Shown: positions 50,360 through 59,970 of the stretch, piece after piece
Layout of the letters: each line of letters starts with the position of its first letter
Position numbering within the stretch: the first letter of the stretch is position 1
DNA from: Candidatus Krumholzibacteriia bacterium
GTDB taxonomy: Bacteria > Krumholzibacteriota > Krumholzibacteriia > G020349025
Assembly (NCBI GenBank): GCA_035649275.1
Contig: DASRJW010000049.1
Location: 10,328 to 74,327, forward strand
DNA: 64,000 nt
Direction of reading: 5' to 3'
Notes under the pieces: model-generated
The model's database searches: none
What the model was told of the DNA's origin: nothing
The model's input: the letters and a program-made list of their open reading frames with translations, nothing else
Position numbers and translations under genes: made by a program

Positions 50360-52024
50360 ATGCCCAAGATCCGCATCGACGACCGGGAAATCGAGGTCGG
50401 CCCGCACGAGAACCTCATCGCCGCCGCGGGTCGCGCCGGCGTGCACATCCCGCATTTCTGCTGGCACCCGGCGCTCAGCGTCGCCGGCAACTGCCGGCAG
50501 TGTCTGGTGGAGATCGAGGGCGTGCCCAAGCTGCAGATCGCCTGCAACACCCCGGTGAAGGACGGCATGTCGATCCGCACGCGCTCCGCCGTAGTGCAGG
50601 AGGCCCGCCGGGGGGTGCTCGAATTCCTGCTCCTCAACCACCCCATCGATTGCCCGATCTGCGATCAGGCCGGGGAGTGCCGGTTGCAGGAGTACTACAT
50701 GTCCCACGGCCTCTACGACGCCCGCCGCAACGTCGACAAGGTGCACAAGGCCAAGGTCGTCGACCTGGGTCCGCACGTGCTCCTCGACGGCGAGCGTTGC
50801 GTGCTCTGCACCCGCTGCGTGCGCTTCTGCACCGAGGTGGCCGGCGTCGACGAGCTCTACGTCAAGGAACGGGGCAGCCACTCGGAGATCGCCACCTTCC
50901 CCGGGCAGCCGCTGCAGAATCCCTACTCGGGGAACGTCGTGGACCTCTGTCCGGTCGGGGCGCTGCTCAGCAAGGATTTCCGCTTCAAGAGCCGGGTCTG
51001 GTGGCTGAAGAAGGCCGACTCCCTCTGTCCGAGCTGCGCCCGGGGCTGCAACATCCGCATCGACCACCACTGGAACCAGGTGCAGCGCCTGGTGCCGCGC
51101 CACAACCCCGAGGTGAACTCGTACTGGATGTGCGACCGCGGCCGGGTCGAATTCCAGTGGGTGAACGAGAATCGCCTGCTGGACGCGGAACACGCCGGCC
51201 GGAGCCTGGTGTTGGGCGACGCCATCGACCTCCTGGCGGAGCGCCTGCAGGCGGCCGCGCCGGCGGTGGCGGTGCTCTTGTCGCCGAAGCTGGCCAACGA
51301 GGACCTCCTGGTCCTGCACCATCTGTTCACCGCGGTGCTTCCCATCGCCCCCCTGGGCGCGGGTTCCCTCGAACCGCCGCAGCCGGAGGACGCGCTCCTC
51401 CGCCGCGCCGATCCGCACCCCAACACGCGGGCCACCGAAGCCCTGGGTCTCGCCGCCGACGCGCGTCGCTTGTGCAGCGCCCCGGAGGCGAAAGTCCTCC
51501 TCCTGATCGGTGACGATCCCGTCGGCTGGGACGGGACTCTGGCGGCCGCCTTCGGCCGCTTCGATTTCGTCGCTGCCGCACTCACCAACCACAACGCCAC
51601 CGCGGCGGCGGTGCAGGCCGCCGGCGGCTTGCTGCTGCCGCTCGCCACCTGGGCCGAGTACGCCGGCAGCTTCACCAACTTCGAAGGACGAGTGCAGCGC
51701 TTCGAAGCCGCCCTCGCCCCCGCCGGCTCGGCGCGCACGGGTTTCGAGCTCGGCCTCGAGCTCGCTGCGGCGTTGCGGCGCGACTTCTGGCCCGCCGGCA
51801 AGCCGGTGGGCCCGGTGCAGCCGGCGATCTGGAAGCAGCTCCTGCCGGCGGGCAGTGCGCTGCCCCGTCTCGACTGGGAGGCGGTGCCGCCGCACGGCCT
51901 CGTCCCCACCTGGCGCAAGACGGCGCGTCCCCGTTCGGTCTGGAGCGACGAAGAAGCAGCGGACGCGCGCAGCTGGTACGCGGCGCCACCCGCACCGGCG
52001 GCGGAGGCGGAGACGCATGGATAA
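50360..52024 (+). CDS. nuoG: NADH-quinone oxidoreductase subunit G, short form
   Basis: 554 residues; many NuoG proteins are 700-900. N-terminal 2Fe-2S domain (CWHPALSVAGNCRQC, then IACNTPV), the His-Cys3 cluster N5 (HPIDCPICDQAGEC), cluster N4 (CVLCTRCVRFC and DLCPVGAL), and CPSCARGC with a later CDRG that look like the four ligands of the extra cluster N7. The molybdopterin-like domain is shortened and degenerate, as is common in Nuo. The end overlaps nuoH by 8 bases with no sign of frameshift, so the short length appears natural. Confidence 0.94.
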   Translation: MPKIRIDDREIEVGPHENLIAAAGRAGVHIPHFCWHPALSVAGNCRQCLVEIEGVPKLQIACNTPVKDGMSIRTRSAVVQEARRGVLEFLLLNHPIDCPICDQAGECRLQEYYMSHGLYDARRNVDKVHKAKVVDLGPHVLLDGERCVLCTRCVRFCTEVAGVDELYVKERGSHSEIATFPGQPLQNPYSGNVVDLCPVGALLSKDFRFKSRVWWLKKADSLCPSCARGCNIRIDHHWNQVQRLVPRHNPEVNSYWMCDRGRVEFQWVNENRLLDAEHAGRSLVLGDAIDLLAERLQAAAPAVAVLLSPKLANEDLLVLHHLFTAVLPIAPLGAGSLEPPQPEDALLRRADPHPNTRATEALGLAADARRLCSAPEAKVLLLIGDDPVGWDGTLAAAFGRFDFVAAALTNHNATAAAVQAAGGLLLPLATWAEYAGSFTNFEGRVQRFEAALAPAGSARTGFELGLELAAALRRDFWPAGKPVGPVQPAIWKQLLPAGSALPRLDWEAVPPHGLVPTWRKTARPRSVWSDEEAADARSWYAAPPAPAAEAETHG

Positions 52025-53315
52025 CTGGAACTCCCATCCCGCCATCATCGCCGGGCGCTTGCTGTTCGCCTGGATGCTGCCGCTCCTCTTCCTTCCCCTC
52101 ATGATCTGGTTCGAACGCAAGGCGAGCGCCTTCATGCAGGACCGCACCGGTCCGAACCGGGCCGCCATCCTGGGCTTGCGTCTCGGCGGCGTCATCCACA
52201 CCCTGGCGGACGTCCTCAAGCTGCTGTCCAAGGAAGACGTGGTGCCGACACGGGTGCACGGTCTCTACTGGCGTCTCGGACCCTTCGTCGCCATCGTCGT
52301 CGCCCAGCTGCTCTTCGTCATCGTGCCCTTCGCCGATGACCTCCGGCTGCCGGCGGAGGACATCACCTTGCAGGGGCTGCAGCTCGACATCGGCCTGCTC
52401 TGGCCGCTGGCGATAGGGGCGCTCATGGTCTATTCCATCGTGCTGGCGGGTTGGGCCTCGAACAACAAGTTCGGCACCCTCGGGAGCTTGCGCGCCGCGG
52501 CGCAGATGGTGAGCTACGAGGTGGCCCTCGGCCTCTCCATCATGGGTGCCATCATGATCTACGGCAGCGTGGACATGAACACCATCGTGCGGGCGCAGGG
52601 CGAGTTGCTCTGGGGCTTCCTGCCGCGCTGGGGCATCGTGCTGCAGCCCCTCGGCTTCGTGCTCTTCCTGGTGGCCGCCTTCGCCGAGACCAACCGTACC
52701 CCCTTCGACCTGCCCGAGCGCGACTCGGAGATCGTCGCCGGCTACCACACCGAGTACTCGGCGGTGCGTTTCGCTTTCTTCTTCATGGCCGAGTACATCC
52801 ACATCGTCGTCGCCTCGGGGCTGGTGGTGACGCTCTTCCTCGGCGGCTGGCAGGTGCCCTGGCTCGGCACCGAGGCGCTGCGCCAGAACGCTCGAGCCGT
52901 GCTCGGGGTCATGCTCGGCGGACTGGTTCTGGCGGGAATCGTCATCGTGCCCGCGGCGCTGCGCTGGTCGAAGCGGCTGCGGCGGGAGTACACCGACGCC
53001 CGCCGCCACGAAGGCAGCTTCTGGGCCACGATGTTCACCGGCGCTGCCCTCGCCGGCGCCGCCGGTCTCGCCCTGCTTCCTGGCCTCGCGCTTCCCGGCT
53101 GGGCTCCTGCGGTGGTGGCGGCGGTGGCGCAGCTCAGCGTCTTCCTCGCCAAGACGCTGCTCGTCGCCCTCACCTTCATCTGGGTGCGCTGGACGCTCCC
53201 CAGTTTCCGTTACGACCAACTCATGCGCCTGGGCTGGAAGCACCTGCTCCCCTGGGCGCTGGTGAACATCACGGTGACCGGCATCGTCCTCGTTCTCCTC
53301 GGCGGAGGCTCCTGA
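52017..53315 (+). CDS. nuoH: NADH-quinone oxidoreductase subunit H, long form
   Basis: 432 residues; typical NuoH is 320-350. It is the membrane subunit that joins the arm to the quinone pocket. WFERKASAFMQDRTGPNRA, GWASNNKFGTLGSLRAAAQMVSYE (in parts), AETNRTPFDLPERDSEIVAGYHTEY (in parts), and the end FIWVRWTLPSFRYDQLMRLGWK are standard. About 90 extra residues lie between the GGWQVPW segment and the AKTLLVALTFIW helix, with roughly two added membrane spans. ATG 52017 has GGAGGCGGAG upstream. Confidence 0.95.
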   Translation: MDNWNSHPAIIAGRLLFAWMLPLLFLPLMIWFERKASAFMQDRTGPNRAAILGLRLGGVIHTLADVLKLLSKEDVVPTRVHGLYWRLGPFVAIVVAQLLFVIVPFADDLRLPAEDITLQGLQLDIGLLWPLAIGALMVYSIVLAGWASNNKFGTLGSLRAAAQMVSYEVALGLSIMGAIMIYGSVDMNTIVRAQGELLWGFLPRWGIVLQPLGFVLFLVAAFAETNRTPFDLPERDSEIVAGYHTEYSAVRFAFFFMAEYIHIVVASGLVVTLFLGGWQVPWLGTEALRQNARAVLGVMLGGLVLAGIVIVPAALRWSKRLRREYTDARRHEGSFWATMFTGAALAGAAGLALLPGLALPGWAPAVVAAVAQLSVFLAKTLLVALTFIWVRWTLPSFRYDQLMRLGWKHLLPWALVNITVTGIVLVLLGGGS

Positions 53316-53836
53316 TGGCCATCGATCCCGCTTTGCTGCAGCGGCTCGGCCTCAGGCCGACGGAAATCCTGGTGGTGCGTCCCACCATGGGCTTCTGGCA
53401 GCGGGTCTACCTCATCGAAGTCGTCCGCGGGCTCGGGGTCACGCTCCGGCACCTGCTGCGCAATCTGTTCCACCAACAGGACATGCCGACGAGCAGCTTC
53501 CCGGAAGTGGTGCGGACGCTGCCGGAAGGCTTCCGCGGCCTGCACCGGCTGACGAAGAAGGAAGACGGGACGCCGCGCTGCGTCGCCTGCATGATGTGCC
53601 CCACCGCCTGCCCGGCGGATTGCATCCACATCGAAGCGGCGGAGAGTCCCGATCCGAGCGTGGAGAAGATCCCGCTGCGCTTCGAGATCGATCTCATGCG
53701 CTGCATCTTCTGCGGCTTCTGCGTCGAAGCTTGCCCCAAGGACGCGATCCGCATGGACACGGGGCGCTTCTTCGACCTGGCTGGGACGCAGCGCGAGGAC
53801 TTCGTCCTCACCATGGAACGGCTGCTGCACGACTGA
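53315..53836 (+). CDS. nuoI: NADH-quinone oxidoreductase subunit I
   Basis: 173 residues, ATG sharing one base with the nuoH stop (TGATG). Ferredoxin-like subunit with clusters N6a and N6b: CVACMMCPTACPADC and CIFCGFCVEACPKDA hold eight Cys ligands. The N-terminus has an amphipathic stretch (GLGVTLRHLLRNLF) that rests on the membrane. It links NuoG to NuoB in the electron path. Confidence 0.97.
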   Translation: MAIDPALLQRLGLRPTEILVVRPTMGFWQRVYLIEVVRGLGVTLRHLLRNLFHQQDMPTSSFPEVVRTLPEGFRGLHRLTKKEDGTPRCVACMMCPTACPADCIHIEAAESPDPSVEKIPLRFEIDLMRCIFCGFCVEACPKDAIRMDTGRFFDLAGTQREDFVLTMERLLHD

Positions 53837-53873
53837 AGCCACCGGTCCGGCCGGGGGGCGTTCGAGGAGGAGC

Positions 53874-54368
53874 GTGGAGAGAATCCTGTTCTACGCCTTC
53901 GGGGCGCTCGCGGTGCTCGGCTCCCTGTGGATGGTGACGCGGCGCAGTCCGCTCTCCAGCGCCTTGTCGCTGGTGGTGGTGTTCGTCGCCCTGGCGGCGA
54001 TGTACGCGCTCCTCGACGCCCGGCTCCTCTTCGTGGTGCAGGTGTGGGTGTACGCCGGGGCGGTGATGGTGCTGGTGCTCTTCGTCATCATGCTCCTCAA
54101 CCTGCGGGAAGAGGAGTCGCGCGCCGCCGCGGCCAGCTGGGGCAAGTTCGTCCTCTGCGGCGCCCTCGCGGTGGCGCTGGCAACCAAGGCCTTCGGCGTC
54201 CTCGCCGGCGTTCTCGCCGTGCCGCCGCCGGTGTCCAAGGATTGGGGCGGGGTCGCCTCGGTGGCGGAGATCCTCTTCACCCGCTATCTCGTACCGTTCC
54301 AGATCGTCGGCGTGCTGCTGCTCGCCGTCGTCGTCGCCGTGGTGGCCCTGGCGAAGCGCGCGAGGTGA
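53874..54368 (+). CDS. nuoJ: NADH-quinone oxidoreductase subunit J
   Basis: 164 residues from GTG 53874 behind GAGGAGGAG. Five membrane helices, with [48 protein letters not shown] (read in parts) as the family core, including the pi-bulge helix region AGAVMVL that changes shape during turnover. The last helix is VALAKRAR-ended. Two bases separate it from nuoK. Confidence 0.94.
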   Translation: MERILFYAFGALAVLGSLWMVTRRSPLSSALSLVVVFVALAAMYALLDARLLFVVQVWVYAGAVMVLVLFVIMLLNLREEESRAAAASWGKFVLCGALAVALATKAFGVLAGVLAVPPPVSKDWGGVASVAEILFTRYLVPFQIVGVLLLAVVVAVVALAKRAR

Positions 54369-54370
54369 AG

Positions 54371-54673
54371 ATGGTCGGCCTGCACGAATACTTGATCTTG
54401 AGCGGTCTGCTCTTCCTCATCGGCGCCGTGGGCGTGCTCACCCGGAGCAACGGACTCATCCTGTTCATGTCCTTGGAGCTCATGCTGAACGCGGTGAACC
54501 TGACCTTCGTGGCGTTTTCGCGCTACACCGGACGTCTCGATGGCCACGTCTTCGTCTTCCTGGTGACGGCGGTGGCGGCGGCGGAAGCCGCCGTGGGCCT
54601 GGCCATCTTCGTCAACCTCTTCCGGCTGCACCGCTCGGTGAACGTGGATCAGATGAACGCCATGGGGGACTAG
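54371..54673 (+). CDS. nuoK: NADH-quinone oxidoreductase subunit K
   Basis: 100 residues, the canonical length, three membrane helices. The two proton-path glutamates are present in [12 protein letters not shown] and [12 protein letters not shown]. It resembles MrpC antiporter subunits. It starts two bases after nuoJ and ends one base before the nuoL GTG. Confidence 0.96.
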   Translation: MVGLHEYLILSGLLFLIGAVGVLTRSNGLILFMSLELMLNAVNLTFVAFSRYTGRLDGHVFVFLVTAVAAAEAAVGLAIFVNLFRLHRSVNVDQMNAMGD

Positions 54674-54674
54674 G

Positions 54675-56714
54675 GTGGAACGCACTTGGCTCTGGCTCAT
54701 TCCGGCGGCGCCGCTCGCCACCAGCGCGCTGTGCGGTGCGGTCGCCCTCGCCTGGTGCCGGCGGACCGACCCGGCACCACGACGCCTGGTGGGTGTCGTG
54801 GCCTGTCTCGGGCCGGCGCTGTCCTTCGCTCTGGCGCTCCTCGCCTGGGCCGAGCTGCGCGGCCTCATGCCGCAGGGACGCTGGCTGTCGCAGACGCTCT
54901 GGCGCTGGCTCGAGTCGGGGGCCTTGCAGCTCGACATCGGCTTCGTTATCGACCCCTTGTCGTCGTTGATGTTGCTCTTCGTCACCGGCGTCGGCACTTT
55001 GATCCACGTCTACTCCACGGGATACATGCACGAGGATCGTGGCGTCGTCCGCTACTTCGCCTATCTCAATCTGTTCATGTTCGCCATGCTGGTGCTGGTG
55101 CTCGCCGACAGCCTGCCGCTCCTCTTCGTCGGCTGGGAGGGGGTCGGGCTCTGCTCCTATTTGCTCATCGGCTTCTGGTTCGAGGACCCCGCCAAGGCGG
55201 CGGCGGGCAAGAAAGCTTTCGTGGTCAACCGCATCGGCGATTTCGGCGTTCTCATCGCCATGTTCCTCATCTTCTGGACCCTGCAGGGCGCCGGGGCTCC
55301 AGGCCTCACCTTCGCCGCCATGCGCAATCATGTCGAGGCGTTCACTCCGGCCATCGCCACGACGATCTGCCTGCTCCTCTTCCTCGGCGCCGCGGGGAAA
55401 TCGGCGCAGATCCCGCTCTACGTCTGGCTCCCCGACGCCATGGCCGGACCGACTCCGGTCTCCGCCCTCATCCACGCCGCCACCATGGTGACCGCCGGCG
55501 TCTACATGGTGGCGCGCATGCACTTCCTCTTCGACCTGGCTCCGGTGGCGAGTACGACCGTGGCGGCGATCGGGGCGGCGACGGCGCTGCTGGCGGCGAC
55601 GATCGCGGTGGCGCAGAACGATTTCAAGAAAGTGCTCGCCTATTCCACCGTGAGCCAGCTCGGCTACATGTTCGTCGGCGTCGGCGTCGGTGCCTACGGG
55701 GCGGGTGTTTTCCACGTCTTCACCCATGCCTTCTTCAAGGCTTGCCTGTTCCTCGGCTCGGGGGCAGTGATCCACGCTCTCCACGACGAGCAGGACATCC
55801 GCCGCATGGGCGGCTTGCGCCGCAAGATGCCGCTCACCTTCTGGACCTTCGTGATCGCCACCTTGGCGCTCGCGGGCTTGCCGCCGCTGGCGGGTTTCTT
55901 CAGCAAGGACCACATCCTGTGGGAAGCGTTGTCGCGGCCGAACCCGCTCTTGCCCTGGCTGCCGAGCGTGCTCTGGGCGGTGCTGGTGCTGGCCGCCCTG
56001 TGCACCGCCTTCTACATGTGGCGTCTGGTGTCGCTGGTGTTCCTGGGCAGCTTCCGCGGTGAGCAGCACACCTACGCCCACGCCCACGAGGCGCCTCCCA
56101 GCATGGCCATGCCGCTAGTACTACTCGCGATGGGGAGCCTCCTCGTCGGTTTCCTCGGCGTGCCCCACGCCCTCGGTGGGTCGAACCGGCTCGAGACCTG
56201 GCTGCACCCGAGCTTCGCCGTCGCCGGCAGCGCGGCGACGGAGCACGGGGCGACTACGGTGGCGAGCACTGCGGCAGGAGAAACGGCCCTGCACGAGAGC
56301 AGCGCGGCGCTGGCGGAGCACGCCGGCTCGGCGCCGCTCTCCGAGCCGGGAGCCATGGCGGTGGCGCTCGCGGCGGCGCTGCTCGGTCTCGGGCTCGGCT
56401 TCCAGCTCTATGCGCGCCGGCCGCAAACGGCTGCCGCCCTCGCCGGGCGGCTGCAGCCGCTGCAGCGCCTGCTCGCGGGGAAGTACTTCGTCGACGAGCT
56501 CTACGCCGCGGTGATCGTGCGACCCTTCCGGTTGCTCTCAGAGGCTCTCTGGCGTCTCGTGGACGTGCGCCTCATCGATGGGGTGATCAACCTGCTCGGC
56601 GGGGTGACCCGGGCCTTCTCCTTCGTCTTCCGCTTCGCCCAGAGCGGTTACGTGCAGACCTACGCTTTCGTCGTCGTCCTGGGTGTGCTGGTACTCCTGC
56701 TGCGCGTGTTGTGA
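54675..56714 (+). CDS. nuoL: NADH-quinone oxidoreductase subunit L
   Basis: 679 residues from GTG 54675. Antiporter-like proton-pumping subunit. DPLSSLMLLFVTGVGTLIHVYS, the loop GWEGVGLCSYLLIGFW with the key Glu, KAFVVNRIGDFG, PDAMAGPTPVSALIHAATMV and HAFFKACLFLGSGAVIHAL with the Lys/His pump residues. The C-terminal lateral helix region, after an Ala/Glu-rich linker near 510-560, contains KYFVDELY. It is the farthest subunit from the NADH arm. Confidence 0.97.
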   Translation: MERTWLWLIPAAPLATSALCGAVALAWCRRTDPAPRRLVGVVACLGPALSFALALLAWAELRGLMPQGRWLSQTLWRWLESGALQLDIGFVIDPLSSLMLLFVTGVGTLIHVYSTGYMHEDRGVVRYFAYLNLFMFAMLVLVLADSLPLLFVGWEGVGLCSYLLIGFWFEDPAKAAAGKKAFVVNRIGDFGVLIAMFLIFWTLQGAGAPGLTFAAMRNHVEAFTPAIATTICLLLFLGAAGKSAQIPLYVWLPDAMAGPTPVSALIHAATMVTAGVYMVARMHFLFDLAPVASTTVAAIGAATALLAATIAVAQNDFKKVLAYSTVSQLGYMFVGVGVGAYGAGVFHVFTHAFFKACLFLGSGAVIHALHDEQDIRRMGGLRRKMPLTFWTFVIATLALAGLPPLAGFFSKDHILWEALSRPNPLLPWLPSVLWAVLVLAALCTAFYMWRLVSLVFLGSFRGEQHTYAHAHEAPPSMAMPLVLLAMGSLLVGFLGVPHALGGSNRLETWLHPSFAVAGSAATEHGATTVASTAAGETALHESSAALAEHAGSAPLSEPGAMAVALAAALLGLGLGFQLYARRPQTAAALAGRLQPLQRLLAGKYFVDELYAAVIVRPFRLLSEALWRLVDVRLIDGVINLLGGVTRAFSFVFRFAQSGYVQTYAFVVVLGVLVLLLRVL

Positions 56715-56730
56715 GGCGCGGAGGTCGATC

Positions 56731-58359
56731 GTGTCGTTGCTGAGCGCCATCGTCTTCGCCCCCCTGGTGGCCGCGCTGGGCGTGCTCGTCCTGCCGCGCA
56801 CCGCCACCCGGGCGATCCGCTCCGTGGCCTTGGCCGGAATGCTCGCGGATCTGGTGCTGTCGCTCTGGCTCCTGCCGCAGTTCGGTGGCGACGGCGCCTT
56901 CCAGTTCGTCGAGCGCCACCCCTGGATCGCGCGCTGGGGCATCGAATACCACCTGGGGGTGGACGGCATCAGCTTGTGGCTGGTGCTGCTCACGGCGCTC
57001 CTCGGGCCCGTCGCCGTCCTCGGCTCGTGGGCGGGGATCACGACCCGGGTGCGCGAGTTCCACGTCCTCCTCTTGCTGCTGCAGACGGGAATGCAGGGCG
57101 TCTTCTTGAGCCTCGACCTCTTTCTCTTCTACATCTTCTGGGAAGTGTCCTTGGTGCCCATGTACTTCCTCATCGGCATCTGGGGACACGAGCGGCGTCT
57201 ATACGCGGCGATCAAGTTCGTCCTCTTCACCCTGGCCGGGTCGCTGCTCATGCTGGTGGCGATCCTCTCCCTCGTGGTGCAGCACGCCAACCAGGTGGGC
57301 TACTACAGCTTCGACCTCCAGACCCTGATCGCGGCGCACATCGATCCGAGCCACCAGGTGTGGTACTTCGCCGCCTTCGCCCTGGCCTTCGCCATCAAGG
57401 TGCCACTGTGGCCACTGCACACCTGGCTGCCCGACGCGCACGTCGAGGCGCCCACGGCGGGCTCGGTCATCCTGGCCGGGATCCTGTTGAAGATGGGAGG
57501 CTACGGCTTCCTGCGCTTCGCCATGCCGCTCTTCCCGCACGGGCTCGACGTCGCGACGCCGCTCCTCATGCTCGTCGCCGTCGTCGGCATCGTCTACGGC
57601 GCGATGGTGGCCATGGTGCAGCCGGACATGAAGAAGCTCGTGGCATATTCCTCGGTGAGCCACCTGGGATTCGTCATGCTCGGCATCTTGAGCGCCCGCA
57701 GCCAAGGGTTGGAGGGCGGCATCTACCAGATGCTCAACCACGGCCTGTCCACGGGAGCGCTCTTCCTCCTGGTGGGCGTGCTCTACGAGCGCCGCCACTC
57801 CCGCGCCATCGCCGATTTCGGCGGCCTGGCGCGCAGCATGCCGGTCTACGCCACGGTGCTGATCTTCGTCACCTTGTCCTCCATCGGCTTGCCCGGCCTG
57901 AACGGCTTCGTCGGCGAGTTCCTCATCCTCCTCGGCGCCTTCCACCAGCATCGCCTGCTCACCATCGTGGCCAGCACGGGCGTGGTTCTCGGTGCCATCT
58001 ACATGCTGTGGATGGTGGAGCGTGTGCTCTTCGGTCCGGTGCGCCACGAGGAGAACCGCAAGCTGCCCGATCTATCGCCGCGGGAGATCCTCACCTTTGC
58101 CCCGCTCCTCATCCTCATCGTCGTCATGGGCGTGTATCCGCGTCCGTTCCTGCAGCGCATGCACGCCTCCGTCGATCGGCTCGTGCGCCAGGTGCAGCTC
58201 GACGAACGCCTCACCGAGACCACGCCTTCGCCTGGAGCGAACACGCCGGCGCTCGGCGCGAGCTCTGCGGAGCCACTCGGCGTGTCGAGCGCGACTTCGA
58301 ATCTCGCTCCGGAGGCGAGCGCCGCCGCTCCGGCGCCGCGGCAGGAGGGCTCGCCATGA
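56731..58359 (+). CDS. nuoM: NADH-quinone oxidoreductase subunit M
   Basis: 542 residues from GTG 56731 (GGAGG upstream). Antiporter-like pumping subunit. YHLGVDGISLWLVLLTALL, the conserved Glu in FYIFWEVSLVPMYFLIGIWG, HTWLPDAHVEAPTAGSVILAG and VAYSSVSHLGFVMLG are canonical. The last 55 residues form an Ala/Ser/Pro-rich tail that is not part of the family and may be disordered. It overlaps nuoN by ATGA. Confidence 0.96.
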   Translation: MSLLSAIVFAPLVAALGVLVLPRTATRAIRSVALAGMLADLVLSLWLLPQFGGDGAFQFVERHPWIARWGIEYHLGVDGISLWLVLLTALLGPVAVLGSWAGITTRVREFHVLLLLLQTGMQGVFLSLDLFLFYIFWEVSLVPMYFLIGIWGHERRLYAAIKFVLFTLAGSLLMLVAILSLVVQHANQVGYYSFDLQTLIAAHIDPSHQVWYFAAFALAFAIKVPLWPLHTWLPDAHVEAPTAGSVILAGILLKMGGYGFLRFAMPLFPHGLDVATPLLMLVAVVGIVYGAMVAMVQPDMKKLVAYSSVSHLGFVMLGILSARSQGLEGGIYQMLNHGLSTGALFLLVGVLYERRHSRAIADFGGLARSMPVYATVLIFVTLSSIGLPGLNGFVGEFLILLGAFHQHRLLTIVASTGVVLGAIYMLWMVERVLFGPVRHEENRKLPDLSPREILTFAPLLILIVVMGVYPRPFLQRMHASVDRLVRQVQLDERLTETTPSPGANTPALGASSAEPLGVSSATSNLAPEASAAAPAPRQEGSP

Positions 58360-59939
58360 GCTTCGAGTTCGCCTGGCATCCCGAAGCCTGGCAGCTGGTC
58401 GCGCCCATTCTGGCGGTGGTCGGCACGGCGCTCGTCGTCATGGTGGGGGATCTCTTCCTGAAGCCGCCGTCGTGGACCGGGCCGACGCTCCTCGGGCTCG
58501 CCGTCGCCATGGCGCTCGCGGTCTCGCACTGGAACGTGCCGCTCCCCGGCGCCGAGGCCGCCCTGGCCGGCGCTCTCCGGCTCGATCGCTTCGCCGTGTT
58601 CCTGCAGGTCGCCATCCTGGGCTGCGCGGCGCTCTCGCTCCTCGGTGCCCAGAGCTACAACGCCCGCGCCGGCATCGACCGCGCCGAGTTCCACCTCCTG
58701 CTGCTCTTCTCCACCGCCGGCATGCTGGTCCTGGTTGCAAGCGCCGATCTCATCACCATGTTCCTCGGCCTCGAGCTGCTCTCCTTCCCGGCCTACGTTC
58801 TCTGCGGCTTTCTGCGCCAGCAAATCAAATCGAACGAGGCGGCCCTCAAGTACTTCGTCCTCGGTTCCTTCGCCTCCTCGGTGTTCCTCTATGGTGTCGC
58901 CCTCGTCTGGGGGGCGACCGGCAGCACCCAGCTGGCGGAAATCGCCCGGGCCGCCGAAACGCCGCTCTTCCATCTCGGGGCGCTCCTCGTCGTCGTCGGC
59001 TTCCTCTTCAAGGTGGGTGTGGTGCCCTTCCACATGTGGGTTCCCGACGTCTACGAGGGCGCGCCGACGCCGGTCACCATGTTCATGGCCGCGGCGGTGA
59101 AGGTGGCCGCCTTCGGCGCCTTGACGCGCACGCTGCTCGGCGGCGCCTTGCACACCACCTTGCCCCTCGGCAGCATCCTCTGGTGGTTCGCCGCCTTGAC
59201 CATGACGGTGGGCAACATGTCGGCCCTCACGCAGGACAACATCAAGCGCATGCTGGCGTTTTCCTCGGTGGCGCACGCGGGCTACATGCTGGTCGGCTTG
59301 GCCGCGGTGGCGACGCTCGGCTCGGAGCAAGGGGCGTCGGCGGTGCTCTACTATCTCTTGGCCTATGCCGCCATGAACATCGGGGCCTTCACCGTGGTCA
59401 CCCTGCTCGGGCGGCGCGCCGAGGGCGACCTGCGCTTCGATCGGGACTGGAGCGGCGTGGCGCAGCGCCATCCCGGGCTCAGCCTCGCCATGGCGTTGTT
59501 CATGATCGCCCTCGGGGGCTTGCCACCCACGGCGGGGTTCTTCGGCAAGTACGCCCTCTTCCGCGCCGCCCTCGACGCGCATCTGACGAGTCTCGTCGTC
59601 ATTGCCGTCCTCAACACCCTCGTCTCGGTGTACTACTACTTGCGCGTCGTCGTCGCCATGTACATGAAGCCGGAGCGCGAGCCCGTCTCCGGGGTGCTGG
59701 AAGGTTTGCTGTCCCGCACCCACGCTTTCGAGGGGCCCGGGGCCATGGCGGCGACGCCCGCGGTGGAGAAACCGCCGGAGCCGCGCCTCGCCGAAGCCGG
59801 CCACTGGGGTCCTCGCCTCGCCATCGTGACCTGCGTGCTGCTGACGCTCTGGCTCGGCGTCGGGCCCGGCATCGGTCGCCTGCCGGGACTGACGCAGATC
59901 ATGGAGTGGGCCGAGGCAGCGGTCGCGTCCTTGCGCTAG
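58356..59939 (+). CDS. nuoN: NADH-quinone oxidoreductase subunit N
   Basis: 527 residues in an ATGA overlap with nuoM. Third antiporter-like subunit. [57 protein letters not shown] and [13 protein letters not shown] are the family core with the usual Glu and Lys residues. A hydrophilic insert of about 60 residues (MKPEREPVS to RLAEAGHWG) comes before the last helix. It closes the 13-gene operon. Confidence 0.96.
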   Translation: MSFEFAWHPEAWQLVAPILAVVGTALVVMVGDLFLKPPSWTGPTLLGLAVAMALAVSHWNVPLPGAEAALAGALRLDRFAVFLQVAILGCAALSLLGAQSYNARAGIDRAEFHLLLLFSTAGMLVLVASADLITMFLGLELLSFPAYVLCGFLRQQIKSNEAALKYFVLGSFASSVFLYGVALVWGATGSTQLAEIARAAETPLFHLGALLVVVGFLFKVGVVPFHMWVPDVYEGAPTPVTMFMAAAVKVAAFGALTRTLLGGALHTTLPLGSILWWFAALTMTVGNMSALTQDNIKRMLAFSSVAHAGYMLVGLAAVATLGSEQGASAVLYYLLAYAAMNIGAFTVVTLLGRRAEGDLRFDRDWSGVAQRHPGLSLAMALFMIALGGLPPTAGFFGKYALFRAALDAHLTSLVVIAVLNTLVSVYYYLRVVVAMYMKPEREPVSGVLEGLLSRTHAFEGPGAMAATPAVEKPPEPRLAEAGHWGPRLAIVTCVLLTLWLGVGPGIGRLPGLTQIMEWAEAAVASLR

Positions 59940-59970
59940 ACTCCGGCTCCCCCACCCCGAGGGAGCGCTC

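Noticed and set aside
50360-52024. Frameshift or truncation explaining the short NuoG
   Set aside because: The frame is intact to a stop that overlaps a well-supported nuoH start; the short form appears natural.
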